Source: Duganella aquatilis
GTDB lineage: Bacteria > Pseudomonadota > Gammaproteobacteria > Burkholderiales > Burkholderiaceae_D
Direction: 5' to 3'
Length of the DNA: 64,000 bases
Assembly (NCBI RefSeq): GCF_009674565.1
Contig: NZ_WKJL01000021.1
Location: 39,307 to 103,306 of the forward strand
Shown here: piece by piece, positions 33,688 to 42,410 of the stretch
How positions within the stretch are numbered: position 1 is the stretch's first letter
Layout: the number at the start of each line of letters is the position of its first letter
Translations under genes and position numbers: made by a program
The notes under the pieces: generated by a model
Told to the model about the DNA's origin: nothing
The model's input: the letters and a program-made list of their open reading frames with translations, nothing else
Database searches by the model: none

Positions 33688-34827
33688 TTACACCCCGCGT
33701 GCGCGATCCGCGTGGAATTGCTGCACCCACGCCGGGAAACGGTCGGCGTCCAGGGCGTCGCGCATCTGCTGCATGATGTCCAGGTAATAGTGCAGGTTGT
33801 GGATGGTGTTCAAACGCGCACCGAGGATTTCCTGGGTACGGTTCAGGTGGTGGTGGTAGGCGCGCGAGAAGTTCTTGCAAGCGTAGCAAGAACAGGTAGG
33901 ATCGTACGGCTCCTTGTCATCCTTGTAACGGGCGTTCTTGATCTTGATGTCGCCGTAGCGGGTGAAGATCCAGCCGTTGCGGGCGTTACGGGTCGGCATC
34001 ACGCAGTCGAACATGTCGACGCCGTTGGAAACGCCGGCCACCAGGTCTTCCGGCGTGCCCACGCCCATCAGGTAGTGCGGCTTGTTGGCCGGCAGTTTCG
34101 GGCCGACGTGTTGCAGGATGCGCATCATGTCTTCCTTCGGCTCGCCGACCGACAGGCCGCCGATGGCCAGGCCGGGGAAGTCGATTTCTTCCAGGCCGGC
34201 CAGCGATTCATCGCGCAGGTTCTCGAACATGCCGCCCTGGACGATGCCGAACAGCGCGTTCGGGTTCTCGCCGCGGTGGAATTCGTCGTGCGAGCGTTGC
34301 GCCCAGCGCAGCGACATACGCATCGACTTGGCCGCCTCGTCCAGCGTGGCCGGGCGGTTGTCGATTTCGTAAGGCGTACATTCGTCGAACTGCATGACGA
34401 TGTCGGAATTCAGCACGCGCTGGATCTGCATCGACACTTCCGGCGACAGGAACAGCTTGTCGCCGTTGATCGGCGAGTTGAAGTGCACGCCTTCCTCGGT
34501 GATCTTGCGCATCGCGCCCAGCGAAAACACCTGGAAACCGCCCGAGTCGGTCAGGATCGGCTTGTCCCAGCCCATGAAGTCGTGCAGGCCGCCGAACTTG
34601 GCCATGACGTCGTTGCCCGGACGCAGCCACAGGTGGAAGGTGTTGCCCAGGATGATCTGCGCGTTGATTTCCTTCAGCTCCAGCGGCGACATTGCCTTGA
34701 CCGAGCCATAGGTGCCGACCGGCATGAAGATCGGGGTCTGGACCACGCCGTGGTTCAGTTTCACCTCGCCGCGGCGGGCCTTGGTCACGCCGGTGGTGTC
34801 GGTCTTGTGCAGTTTAAATTCCAGCAT
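33688..34827 (-). CDS. tgt: tRNA-guanine(34) transglycosylase
   Basis: The enzyme swaps guanine for preQ1 in the anticodon wobble position of tRNAs for Tyr, His, Asn and Asp in queuosine synthesis. The 379-residue protein has the active-site aspartates D94 (LTDSGGFQVFSL) and D274 (MFDCVMPTRNARNG) and the zinc site C312, C314, C317 and H343. It follows queA by 2 nt, so the two act as an operon. Confidence 0.97.
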   Translation of the reverse strand: MLEFKLHKTDTTGVTKARRGEVKLNHGVVQTPIFMPVGTYGSVKAMSPLELKEINAQIILGNTFHLWLRPGNDVMAKFGGLHDFMGWDKPILTDSGGFQVFSLGAMRKITEEGVHFNSPINGDKLFLSPEVSMQIQRVLNSDIVMQFDECTPYEIDNRPATLDEAAKSMRMSLRWAQRSHDEFHRGENPNALFGIVQGGMFENLRDESLAGLEEIDFPGLAIGGLSVGEPKEDMMRILQHVGPKLPANKPHYLMGVGTPEDLVAGVSNGVDMFDCVMPTRNARNGWIFTRYGDIKIKNARYKDDKEPYDPTCSCYACKNFSRAYHHHLNRTQEILGARLNTIHNLHYYLDIMQQMRDALDADRFPAWVQQFHADRARGV

Positions 34828-34829
34828 TG

Positions 34830-35855
34830 TTATTCCTTGTTCTGCGTCGTCAGCAGCATGGCGTCGCCATAGCTGAAGAAGCGGTATTCATTGGCGATCG
34901 CGTGGGCGTAGGCCTTGCGGATCTCTTCAAACCCGGCGAAGGCCGACACCAGCATCAGCAGCGTCGATTTCGGCAGGTGGAAATTGGTGATCAGACGGGT
35001 CACCGTCTTGAACTTGTAGCCCGGCGTGATGAACAGCGCCGTGTCCGCGCTGCCCGCCTCCAGCTGGCCGCTCTGCGAGGCCGACTCCAGCGCGCGCAGG
35101 CTGGTGGTGCCGACCGCCACCACGTCGCGCCCGGCGGCGCGGGTGGCGCGCACGGCGTCCACGGTTTCCTGCGGCATGGTGTACCACTCGGTGTGCATCT
35201 GGTGGTCCGACAGCTTCTCGTGACGCACCGGCTGGAAGGTGCCGGCGCCCACGTGCAGCGTGACGTAGGCGAAGTTGACGCCCTTGGCCTTCAGCTGTTC
35301 CAGCAGCTTCTCGTCGAAGTGCAGGCCGGCGGTCGGCGCGGCGACGGCGCCCGGCACCTTGTTGAACACGGTCTGGTAACGGGTTTCGTCGAACGAATCC
35401 GCATCGTGCTCGATGTACGGCGGCAGCGGCAGGCGGCCGTGCGCTTCGATCAGGTCGAACACGTCGGCGTCGAAGTGCAGCGTGAAGAACTCGCCGGCGC
35501 GCTCGCCGACCGTGACGTCGAAGGCGTCGGCCAGGCGCATCTTGGTGCCGGCCAGCGGCGAACGCGAGGCGCGCACCTGCGCCAGCACGGTGCGGTTGTC
35601 CAGCACGCGCTCGACCAATGCCTCCACCTTGCCGCCGCTCTCCTTGGTGCCAAAGAAACGCGCCTTCAGCACGCGGGTATTGTTCATCACCAGCAGGTCG
35701 CCGGCTTGCAGCAGATTGACGATGTCAGCGAACTGACGGTCGATGATCTGCTCGCCGTCCAGATGCAGCAGACGGGAAGCGCTGCGGTCTGGCAGCGGAA
35801 ATTGCGCAATACGCTCTTGCGGCAAGTTAAAATCGAAATCGGAAAGCGAATACAT
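34830..35855 (-). CDS. queA: SAM:tRNA ribosyltransferase-isomerase
   Basis: QueA uses the ribosyl part of S-adenosylmethionine to turn preQ1 in tRNA into epoxyqueuosine. The 341-residue protein shows family blocks: DFDFNLPQERIAQFPLPDRSASRLL (two motifs) at the start, AAPTAGLHFDEKLLEQL in the middle and RLITNFHLPKSTLLMLVSAF near the end. It is the first gene of queA-tgt-yajC-secDF, with a promoter likely in 35856-35926. Confidence 0.97.
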   Translation of the reverse strand: MYSLSDFDFNLPQERIAQFPLPDRSASRLLHLDGEQIIDRQFADIVNLLQAGDLLVMNNTRVLKARFFGTKESGGKVEALVERVLDNRTVLAQVRASRSPLAGTKMRLADAFDVTVGERAGEFFTLHFDADVFDLIEAHGRLPLPPYIEHDADSFDETRYQTVFNKVPGAVAAPTAGLHFDEKLLEQLKAKGVNFAYVTLHVGAGTFQPVRHEKLSDHQMHTEWYTMPQETVDAVRATRAAGRDVVAVGTTSLRALESASQSGQLEAGSADTALFITPGYKFKTVTRLITNFHLPKSTLLMLVSAFAGFEEIRKAYAHAIANEYRFFSYGDAMLLTTQNKE

Positions 35856-35866
35856 GTGCGGACTCT

Positions 35867-35895
35867 GTTAAACAAAAATACGGTAGGCCTTACAA
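35867..35895 (-). promoter_or_regulatory. Possible promoter of queA
   Basis: On minus, TTGTAA (35890-35895) and TTTAAC (35867-35872) are 17 bp apart, each 4/6 to consensus. The -35 hexamer overlaps the recG -10 box, so the two divergent promoters would compete for polymerase. Confidence 0.4.
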
Positions 35896-35896
35896 T
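35869..35896 (+). promoter_or_regulatory. Possible promoter of recG
   Basis: TAAACA (35869-35874, 4/6) and TACAAT (35891-35896, 5/6) are 16 bp apart, 30 bp before the recG ATG. Confidence 0.45.
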
Positions 35897-35926
35897 ACCG
35901 GCGGCCAACCCTCTATTTTACGCCAT

Positions 35927-37993
35927 ATGCCTGTTTCACCGTCTAAAACTGCCAAGAAAACCGTCAGCCCCGAGGCCAAACTGGCCAAATTGGGCTTGCA
36001 CACCGATATGGACCTGGTGCTGCACCTGCCCATGCGCTATGAAGACGAAACCCAGGTCATCAGCATCGAGGAAGCCCGGCTGCATGGCGGCGACACCTCC
36101 CAAGTTGAGGGCGTTGTCACCAAAAACGAGATCGCCTACAAGCCGCGCCGGCAGTTATTGGTCCACATCGCCGACGACACGGGCGATTTGCAGCTGCGGT
36201 TCATGAATTTCTACGGCAGCCAGGTCAAGCAGCTGGCCGAGGGCACGCGGGTGCGCGCGCGCGGCGAATTGAAGCACGGCTTCTTCGGCGCCGAGATGGT
36301 GCATCCGGCCTACAAGGTGGTCAACGAAGGCGCGCCGTTGCCGACTTCCCTGACGCCGGTATATCCGGCCGGCGAAGGCCTGTCGCAGCCGGTGCTGCGC
36401 AAGGCCATCGGCGAGGCCATGAAACGCGTCGACTGGACCGATACGCTGCCGGCCGAGCTGCGCAAGCAGCTGCAATTGTCCGAGCTGGAGCCGGCAGTGA
36501 AGCTGCTGCACTACCCGCCGCAACAGGTGGACAACCACGCGCTGGCCGACCGCTCGCATCCCGCCTGGACACGCGTGAAGTTCGACGAGCTGCTGGCGCA
36601 GCAGCTGTCGCTGAAACGCGCCCAGCGCGCGCGCCGGCTGAAAGGATCGCCGGCGCTGACAGTGATTGGCTCGCTGTCCAAAAGCTTCCAGGACGCCCTG
36701 CCTTTCAAGCTGACCAATGCGCAGCAGAAGGTGCTGAACGAAATCCGCGCCGACCTGCGCCAGCCGTTCCCGATGCAGCGCCTGCTGCAAGGGGACGTCG
36801 GCAGCGGCAAGACCGTGGTATCGGCGCTGGCAGCCGCGCAGGCCATCGACAGCGGCTACCAGGCCGCGCTGATGGCGCCGACCGAGATCCTGGCCGAACA
36901 GCACTTCCGCAAGATCGCCGCGTGGATGGAGCCGTTGGGCGTCAAGGTCGCATGGCTCAGCGGCAGCTTGAAGAAGAAGGACAAGCAGGCGGCGTACGAC
37001 CTGATCGAATCCGGCGAGGCGCGGCTGGTGGTCGGCACGCACGCGCTGCTGCAGGATGTGGTGACCTTCTCCAATCTCGGCCTGGTCATCGTCGACGAGC
37101 AGCACCGCTTCGGCGTCGGCCAGCGTCTCGTGTTGCGCAACAAGGGCAACGAAGGCGAAGTGCCGCACCAGCTGATGATGTCGGCCACGCCGATCCCGCG
37201 CACGCTGGCGATGACCTACTACGCCGACCTGGAAGTATCGGTGATCGACGAACTGCCGCCGGGCCGCAGCCCGATCGTCACGCGCACCATCGACCAGAAC
37301 CGGCGCGACGAAGTGATCGAACGCGTGCACGCGGCCGCGCAGGAAGGCCGGCAGGTCTACTGGGTCTGTCCGCTGATCGAGGAATCGGAAGCGCTGCAAC
37401 TGCAAACCGCCACCGACACCCACGCCCTGCTGGCGGAAGCGCTGCCGGACCTGAACATCGGCCTGGTGCACGGCCGCCTGAAGACGGCGGAGAAACAGGA
37501 AGTGATGGACGCCTTCATCGCCAACGAGATGCAGGTGCTGGTCGCCACCACGGTGATCGAGGTGGGCGTGGACGTGCCGAATGCCTCGCTGATGGTGATC
37601 GAACACGCCGAGCGTTTCGGCCTGTCGCAGCTGCACCAGTTGCGCGGCCGCGTAGGGCGAGGCTCGGCGGCATCGGTGTGCCTGCTGCTGTACCAAAGCC
37701 CGCTGGGCCAGATCGCCAAGCAGCGCCTGATGACGATGCGCGAAACCACCGACGGCTTTGAAATCGCCCGCCGCGACCTGGAGATACGCGGCCCCGGCGA
37801 ATTCCTCGGCGCGCGCCAGTCCGGCCAGGCCATGCTGCGCTTCGCCGACCTGGAAACCGACGGCTGGCTGGTCGACCAGGCGCGCGACGTCGCCCACGAC
37901 CTGCTGCACGCCAACAGCCCGGAAAAAGCCGCCACCGTCGAAGCCCACCTCGCCCGCTGGCTAGGCGGCCGCGAAGAGTTCCTGAAAGTCTAA
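35927..37993 (+). CDS. recG: ATP-dependent DNA helicase RecG
   Basis: RecG rewinds and remodels stalled replication forks and branched DNA. The 688-residue protein has an N-terminal wedge/OB domain (about 55-140), then helicase domains with Walker A GDVGSGKT (289-296) and the RecG-type DEQH box (390-393), and motif VI QLHQLRGRVGRG. It diverges from queA. The stop TAA (37991-37993) lies inside the terminal bases of a palindromic repeat. Confidence 0.97.
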   Translation: MPVSPSKTAKKTVSPEAKLAKLGLHTDMDLVLHLPMRYEDETQVISIEEARLHGGDTSQVEGVVTKNEIAYKPRRQLLVHIADDTGDLQLRFMNFYGSQVKQLAEGTRVRARGELKHGFFGAEMVHPAYKVVNEGAPLPTSLTPVYPAGEGLSQPVLRKAIGEAMKRVDWTDTLPAELRKQLQLSELEPAVKLLHYPPQQVDNHALADRSHPAWTRVKFDELLAQQLSLKRAQRARRLKGSPALTVIGSLSKSFQDALPFKLTNAQQKVLNEIRADLRQPFPMQRLLQGDVGSGKTVVSALAAAQAIDSGYQAALMAPTEILAEQHFRKIAAWMEPLGVKVAWLSGSLKKKDKQAAYDLIESGEARLVVGTHALLQDVVTFSNLGLVIVDEQHRFGVGQRLVLRNKGNEGEVPHQLMMSATPIPRTLAMTYYADLEVSVIDELPPGRSPIVTRTIDQNRRDEVIERVHAAAQEGRQVYWVCPLIEESEALQLQTATDTHALLAEALPDLNIGLVHGRLKTAEKQEVMDAFIANEMQVLVATTVIEVGVDVPNASLMVIEHAERFGLSQLHQLRGRVGRGSAASVCLLLYQSPLGQIAKQRLMTMRETTDGFEIARRDLEIRGPGEFLGARQSGQAMLRFADLETDGWLVDQARDVAHDLLHANSPEKAATVEAHLARWLGGREEFLKV

Positions 37994-38060
37994 AACCGGG
38001 GTCAGTTCTGCCAATCGCACACGAGCTCATGTACCAATGGCAGAACTGACCCCGGTTTTA
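37991..38060. repeat. 70-bp near-perfect palindrome related to the one at 21395
   Basis: The outer 23-bp arms (37991-38013 and 38038-38060) are exact inverse complements starting TAAAACCGGGGTCAGT; the 24-bp interior is an imperfect palindrome centred on GAGCTC. Its left half aligns with the other element: AAACCGGGGTCAGT identical, 7 of the next 12 bases identical, then ACACGAG identical. Both flanking genes end within it: recG TAA at 37991-37993 and the minus-strand peptide stop at 38058-38060. The GC-rich stem ending in TTTTA on both strands could serve as a bidirectional terminator. Confidence 0.88.
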
Positions 38061-38174
38061 GAAGCACAGGTAGATGCGGTTGGCGAGATCAACCATGAAG
38101 TCTGGCTGCAGATATGCGGCGAACACCAGCGCCAGCACAACGGCGATGGCGGCGCGCAGCAGCCAGGTTTTCAT
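38058..38174 (-). CDS. Single-helix membrane peptide coupled to the MFS gene (38 aa)
   Basis: The frame encodes 38 residues with a short basic start (MKTWLLR), one hydrophobic helix (about 5-22) and the tail LANRIYLCF. Its ATG overlaps the MFS stop as TGATG, an arrangement for translational re-initiation, so it is likely made with the transporter. A longer in-frame start at 38264 would be antisense-free but lies inside the MFS gene in another frame and is less likely. The stop codon is supplied by the palindromic repeat, so the C-terminus may have been altered by its insertion. Confidence 0.55.
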   Translation of the reverse strand: MKTWLLRAAIAVVLALVFAAYLQPDFMVDLANRIYLCF

Positions 38175-39385
38175 CACGCCGCCTTCAGGCGCGCCAGCGG
38201 GCGCTCGTTGATCGGCAGGTTGACCAGGCCGGCCATCACGCCAAGCGCAATCGCGATGCCCCACACAACGTCATAATTGCCCTGCGCCGCATACAGATAA
38301 CCGCCCAGCCACACGCCCAGGAAGCTGCCCATCTGGTGCGAGAAGAACACGATCCCCGCCAGCATCGACATGTGCTTGACGCCGAACACGCCGGCGATGA
38401 TGCCGTTCGTAAGCGGCACCGTCGACAACCACAGTACGCCCATCGCCGCCGCAAACAGATACACCGATAGCGGCATCAATGGCGCCAGCAGGAACAGCGA
38501 AATCACCACCGCACGCGAGAAGTAAATGGTCGACAGCAGATAACGCTTGGGCAGCCGTCCACCCAGCTTGCCTGCATAGTACGAGCCAAAGATATTGAAC
38601 AGCCCAATCAGCGCCAGCGCCAGCACGGCGACATTCGGATTGGCGATGCCCTTGTCGCGCAAGTACGCCGGCAAGTGCACGCCGATAAACACCACCTGGA
38701 AGCCGCACACGAAATAGCCCGCCAGCAGAAGCAGGAAGGAACGATTGCCCAGCGCCTCGCCGGCCGCCTCGCGGATGCTTTGCTGCGGACCATGCGCATG
38801 CTCCACCGCCGGCTCGCGCAGATGGAAGGCCATCGGCACCATCAACAACACCAGCAAGCCGCCCAGGATATAGAAGGCGTTCTGCCAGCCGACGGCGGAA
38901 ATCAGCTGCTGCTCGACCGGCATCATCATGAACTGGCCGAAGGAGCTGGCCGCGCCGGAGATGCCGAACGCCCACGAACGCTTCTCCGGCGGCGCCACGC
39001 GGCCGATGATGCCGCTCACCGCGCCAAACGCCGTGCAGGCCAGGCCAAAGCCGACAAACAACCCGGTGCCCAGTACGAACATGGTGGGATCGGTCACCAG
39101 CGCCATCCAGAACAAACCGGCGGCATAGCTGATCGCGCCCACCAGCACCACGCGCATGGTGCCGAAACGGTCCGCCGCCATGCCGGCGAACGGGCCGAAC
39201 GCGCCCCACATCAGGTTTTGCATGGCCTGCGCCAGCGAGTAGGTCTCGCGCGTCCAGCCATTGGCTTGCGAGATCGGCTGCATCCAGAAACCGAAACCGT
39301 GGCGCACGCCCATGGCCAGCGTCAGGACGACGCCGGTGGCGAGCAGTACGGTTTTCAAGGAAGGCGTGCGGTCAGCAACGAACAT
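38174..39385 (-). CDS. MFS transporter (monocarboxylate / oxalate-formate antiporter-like)
   Basis: The 403-residue protein has 12 predicted membrane helices with the MFS loop motif AADRFGTMRVVLVG after helix 2, a long central loop (about 190-215, REPAVEHAHGPQQSIREAAG) and a second half with PAYLRDKGIANPNVAVLAL. This resembles the OFA / MCT-like branch that moves small carboxylates. The substrate is not known. A small membrane peptide is translationally coupled to its end. Confidence 0.85.
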   Translation of the reverse strand: MFVADRTPSLKTVLLATGVVLTLAMGVRHGFGFWMQPISQANGWTRETYSLAQAMQNLMWGAFGPFAGMAADRFGTMRVVLVGAISYAAGLFWMALVTDPTMFVLGTGLFVGFGLACTAFGAVSGIIGRVAPPEKRSWAFGISGAASSFGQFMMMPVEQQLISAVGWQNAFYILGGLLVLLMVPMAFHLREPAVEHAHGPQQSIREAAGEALGNRSFLLLLAGYFVCGFQVVFIGVHLPAYLRDKGIANPNVAVLALALIGLFNIFGSYYAGKLGGRLPKRYLLSTIYFSRAVVISLFLLAPLMPLSVYLFAAAMGVLWLSTVPLTNGIIAGVFGVKHMSMLAGIVFFSHQMGSFLGVWLGGYLYAAQGNYDVVWGIAIALGVMAGLVNLPINERPLARLKAA

Positions 39386-39453
39386 GGTCTATCCCCGTTA
39401 TTAAATTCATATCCGAAGATTGTAACCAGTTCGCGCCGGCCGCGCTGAGGTGC

Positions 39454-40449
39454 TTAGGCGTCGGCGGGATAGCGCAGGCCGATCTGCGCGCGGATCTCGT
39501 CCAGGGTGCCCATCAGCGCCAGCGTTTCGGCGTGCGGCATCACCGGGCTTTCGATCAGGCCTGCGCGGATGCAGCGCCCTACTTCCTGCGCTTCATGCGT
39601 GTAGCCGTTGCCGGACTTCGGCAGCGACAGGGTGCGCTCGTTGCGCGAAACTCCATCCACCAGCGTGACGGTGATGGTGTCGGTGTTGTGGAAGCGGTCA
39701 TGCAGGCGCACAAAGCCCTTGGTGCCGGAGATGGTCAACTCGGTCGGCGTGCGCGAACGCAGGCTGCACGCGCAGGACGACACGCCGCCGCCTTCATGCG
39801 TCAGCGTGAACGCGGTTTGCATGTCGACGCCGGTGGCGGCCATCTCCGCCTGCGCCTTCACGCCGGTGACAGCGCCCATGAAGAACGACGACATCGACAG
39901 CGGATAAATGCCCAGGTCCAGCAGCGCGCCGCCGCCCAGCTCCGGCGCGAACAGGCGGTGCTCAGGACCGGCGTCCGAGGTGAAGCCGAAATCCGCCGTC
40001 ACATTGGCCGGCTTGCCGATCTCGCCGCTGTCGACAATGCGCTTGGCCTCGACCACCGTCGGCATGAAACGCGTCCACATCGCCTCCATGACGAACAGAT
40101 TTTTCGCGCGCGCCAGATTGATGATGTCCTCGGCCTGGCGCCGGTTCATGGTGAACGACTTCTCCACCAGCACCGCCTTGCCGCCGTTAAGGCACATCAG
40201 CGCGTTCTCGTGATGCATCGGGTGCGGCGTGCCGATATAGATCACATCGACATCGGGATCGTCGGCCAGCGCCTGGTAGCTGCCGTGGAAACGCTCGGCG
40301 CCGTACTCCTGGCCGAACTTGGTAGCGCTATCTACGGCGCGCGAAGCGACGGCCACCAGTTTTGCGTCCGGCGTTTCCCGCAAAGCGGTGGCGAAGGCCT
40401 TGGCGATTTTGCCCGTGCCCAGAATACCCCAGCGAATTACCTGCGTCAT
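39454..40449 (-). CDS. Gfo/Idh/MocA-family oxidoreductase
   Basis: The 331-residue protein has an N-terminal NAD(P)-binding domain with the WGILGTGKIAKAFATAL motif and the IYIGTPHPMHHENALMCLNGGKAVLVEKSF block that includes the EK(S/P) motif of the family, then a C-terminal substrate domain with GGGALLDLGIYPLSM. Family members oxidise sugars, inositols or related diols; the substrate is not predictable. It stands alone between the MFS and DUF3025 genes. Confidence 0.92.
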   Translation of the reverse strand: MTQVIRWGILGTGKIAKAFATALRETPDAKLVAVASRAVDSATKFGQEYGAERFHGSYQALADDPDVDVIYIGTPHPMHHENALMCLNGGKAVLVEKSFTMNRRQAEDIINLARAKNLFVMEAMWTRFMPTVVEAKRIVDSGEIGKPANVTADFGFTSDAGPEHRLFAPELGGGALLDLGIYPLSMSSFFMGAVTGVKAQAEMAATGVDMQTAFTLTHEGGGVSSCACSLRSRTPTELTISGTKGFVRLHDRFHNTDTITVTLVDGVSRNERTLSLPKSGNGYTHEAQEVGRCIRAGLIESPVMPHAETLALMGTLDEIRAQIGLRYPADA

Positions 40450-40499
40450 GGCGTGTTCTTTCTGCCGCGTCGGCGGCGTGTTGGTTGGTGTTGGAAGGG

Positions 40500-41297
40500 C
40501 TATTTTACTGCGGCTTCGCGCTTTGGGCGGAACACCGTTGCGTCGGCGTAGAAGGCTTCATCCTGCTCCGGCCACCAGCCCGGCACCCCCAGCGCCTGTA
40601 TCGGCGTGAAGCCGGCGGTGCTCAGGCCTTCCTCGGCCAGCTGCTGCGCGACCGTGGCGTCGAGCCATGCGCGGCGGCCTTCGTGGTCCTTCGCGAAGAA
40701 ATCGTCGCCCGCCAGCACCACGCGCGTATGCGCGGTGATGGCCTTGCGCGGCGCGACCAGCTTTTCCATCAGCGCGTGGCCGAACAGCCAGACTTGCGCG
40801 TCGGGGCCGAAGCTGGCGCGGCGCGTGAGGAAGGCTTCCTGCCAGCGGTGTCCGCGCAGCGCATCGACCAGCGCATGGCCGTCGGCGTAGTCGCGCACCA
40901 CCAGCAGCGCGGCGTTTTCATCGAAGATGGTGGCGGCGTCACGCGCCGGGCCGCGTGACTTGCCCACGCCGTCCAATGCGATCTGCGCCGCCTGCAAGGC
41001 GTTCAGCTGCACTTTGATGCGCGGGAAGGTCAGCCATACCAGGCCGTTGAAGAAATCGTGGAAGTTGTCGCGCGTCGGTACGCAGCCGGTGACGCCGATG
41101 TGCTCTTCGTAGGCCGTGCCGTCCGGCAGATCTTCCTGCGGCACGAAGGAAATCGGCAGGCCGAGGTGATTGCGCAGGCCCAGTGCGGCGGCCTGCTTGC
41201 AGAATTCATCGCGGAAATGTGCCTCCGCCGACAAGCGTCCAGCCGCGCCGCGTACCGATTCGTACCACGGACGCGACCAGTCGACGGTGTCCAGCAC
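40500..41297 (-). CDS. DUF3025 family protein
   Basis: The 265-residue protein matches the DUF3025 layout: SFVPQEDLPDGTAYEEHI, then CVPTRDNFHDFFNGLVWLTFPRIK, and the C-terminal GVPGWWPEQDEAFYAD. Function unknown. It begins at GTG 41297, 4 nt after the pyrC stop, so the two are co-translated; this pairing may hint at a role related to nucleotide supply, which is only an inference. Confidence 0.88.
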   Translation of the reverse strand: MLDTVDWSRPWYESVRGAAGRLSAEAHFRDEFCKQAAALGLRNHLGLPISFVPQEDLPDGTAYEEHIGVTGCVPTRDNFHDFFNGLVWLTFPRIKVQLNALQAAQIALDGVGKSRGPARDAATIFDENAALLVVRDYADGHALVDALRGHRWQEAFLTRRASFGPDAQVWLFGHALMEKLVAPRKAITAHTRVVLAGDDFFAKDHEGRRAWLDATVAQQLAEEGLSTAGFTPIQALGVPGWWPEQDEAFYADATVFRPKREAAVK

Positions 41298-41301
41298 TTG
41301 C

Positions 41302-42354
41302 TTACACCATTTTCCAGTTGATGGTTTCGCCGGCGTTCAGCGGCACGACTTCCTGCTCGGCCAGCGGCAGGGTTTCCGGCATGGTCCACTGTTCGCGCTT
41401 GAGGGTGATGGTGCCCTCGTTGCGCGGCAGGTTGTAGAAGGCCGGGCCATTGAAGCTGGCGAAGGCTTCCAGCTTGTCCAGCGCGCCGGCGCGCTCGAAG
41501 GCTTCGGCGTACAGCTCCATCGCGTGCAGCGCGGTGTAGCAGCCGGCGCAGCCGCAGGCGGCCTCCTTGGCGCCCTTGGCGTGCGGCGCCGAGTCGGTGC
41601 CGAGGAAGAAGCGTTCGTCGCCGCTGGTGGCGGCGGTGACCAGCGCCAGGCGGTGCTCTTCGCGCTTCAGCACCGGCAGGCAGTAGTAGTGAGGACGAAT
41701 GCCGCCCTTGAAGATGTCGTTACGGTTGTACAGCAGGTGATGCGCGGTGATGGTGGCGGCGATCGGGCCTTCGGCTTCCGCCACATATTGCGCGGCGTGC
41801 TTGGTGGTGATGTGTTCGAAGACGATGTTCAGCGCCGGGAAGTCGCGGCGCAGCGGGCGCATCACGCGCTCGATGAACACGGCTTCGCGGTCGAACAGGT
41901 CGATGTCCTGGTCGGTGACTTCGCCATGGACCAGGAACGGCAGGCCCAGTTCCTGCATCTTTTCCAGCGTCTTGTAGCAGTTGGACAGATCGGTCACGCC
42001 GGCGTCCGAATTGGTGGTGGCGCCGGCCGGATACAGCTTGACCGCGTGGACGATGCCGCTGTCCACGGCGCGCACGATTTCGTCGGGCTGCGTGTTGTTG
42101 GTCAGGTAGAGCGTCATCAGCGGCTCGAAGTTCAGGCCTTCCGGCAGCGCGGCCATGATGCGCTCGCGATAGGCGACAGCAGCGGCGGTGGTGGTCACCG
42201 GCGGTTTCAGATTCGGCATCACGATGGCGCGGCCGAACTGGCGGGCGCTGTGCGGCAGCACGCTGGCCAGCGTCGCGCCGTCGCGCAGATGCAGGTGCCA
42301 GTCGTCTGGGCGGGTGATGGTGATGCTGTCGGGAGTAGTGGCAAGGTCGGACAT
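41302..42354 (-). CDS. pyrC: Dihydroorotase
   Basis: PyrC cyclises carbamoyl-aspartate to dihydroorotate in pyrimidine synthesis. The 350-residue class-II enzyme has metal ligands H20 and H22 in DDWHLHLRDG, the carboxylated-lysine region VKLYPAGATTNSDAGV, HGEV and FEHITTKHA histidines, and the FFLGTDSAPHAKGAKE catalytic Asp loop. Expected length for the E. coli type. Confidence 0.97.
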   Translation of the reverse strand: MSDLATTPDSITITRPDDWHLHLRDGATLASVLPHSARQFGRAIVMPNLKPPVTTTAAAVAYRERIMAALPEGLNFEPLMTLYLTNNTQPDEIVRAVDSGIVHAVKLYPAGATTNSDAGVTDLSNCYKTLEKMQELGLPFLVHGEVTDQDIDLFDREAVFIERVMRPLRRDFPALNIVFEHITTKHAAQYVAEAEGPIAATITAHHLLYNRNDIFKGGIRPHYYCLPVLKREEHRLALVTAATSGDERFFLGTDSAPHAKGAKEAACGCAGCYTALHAMELYAEAFERAGALDKLEAFASFNGPAFYNLPRNEGTITLKREQWTMPETLPLAEQEVVPLNAGETINWKMV

Positions 42355-42410
42355 GGCGGCAGGCTTTCAAAACACGAATAGCCGACATTTTACCTCGTTG
42401 CGCGGGTCGC

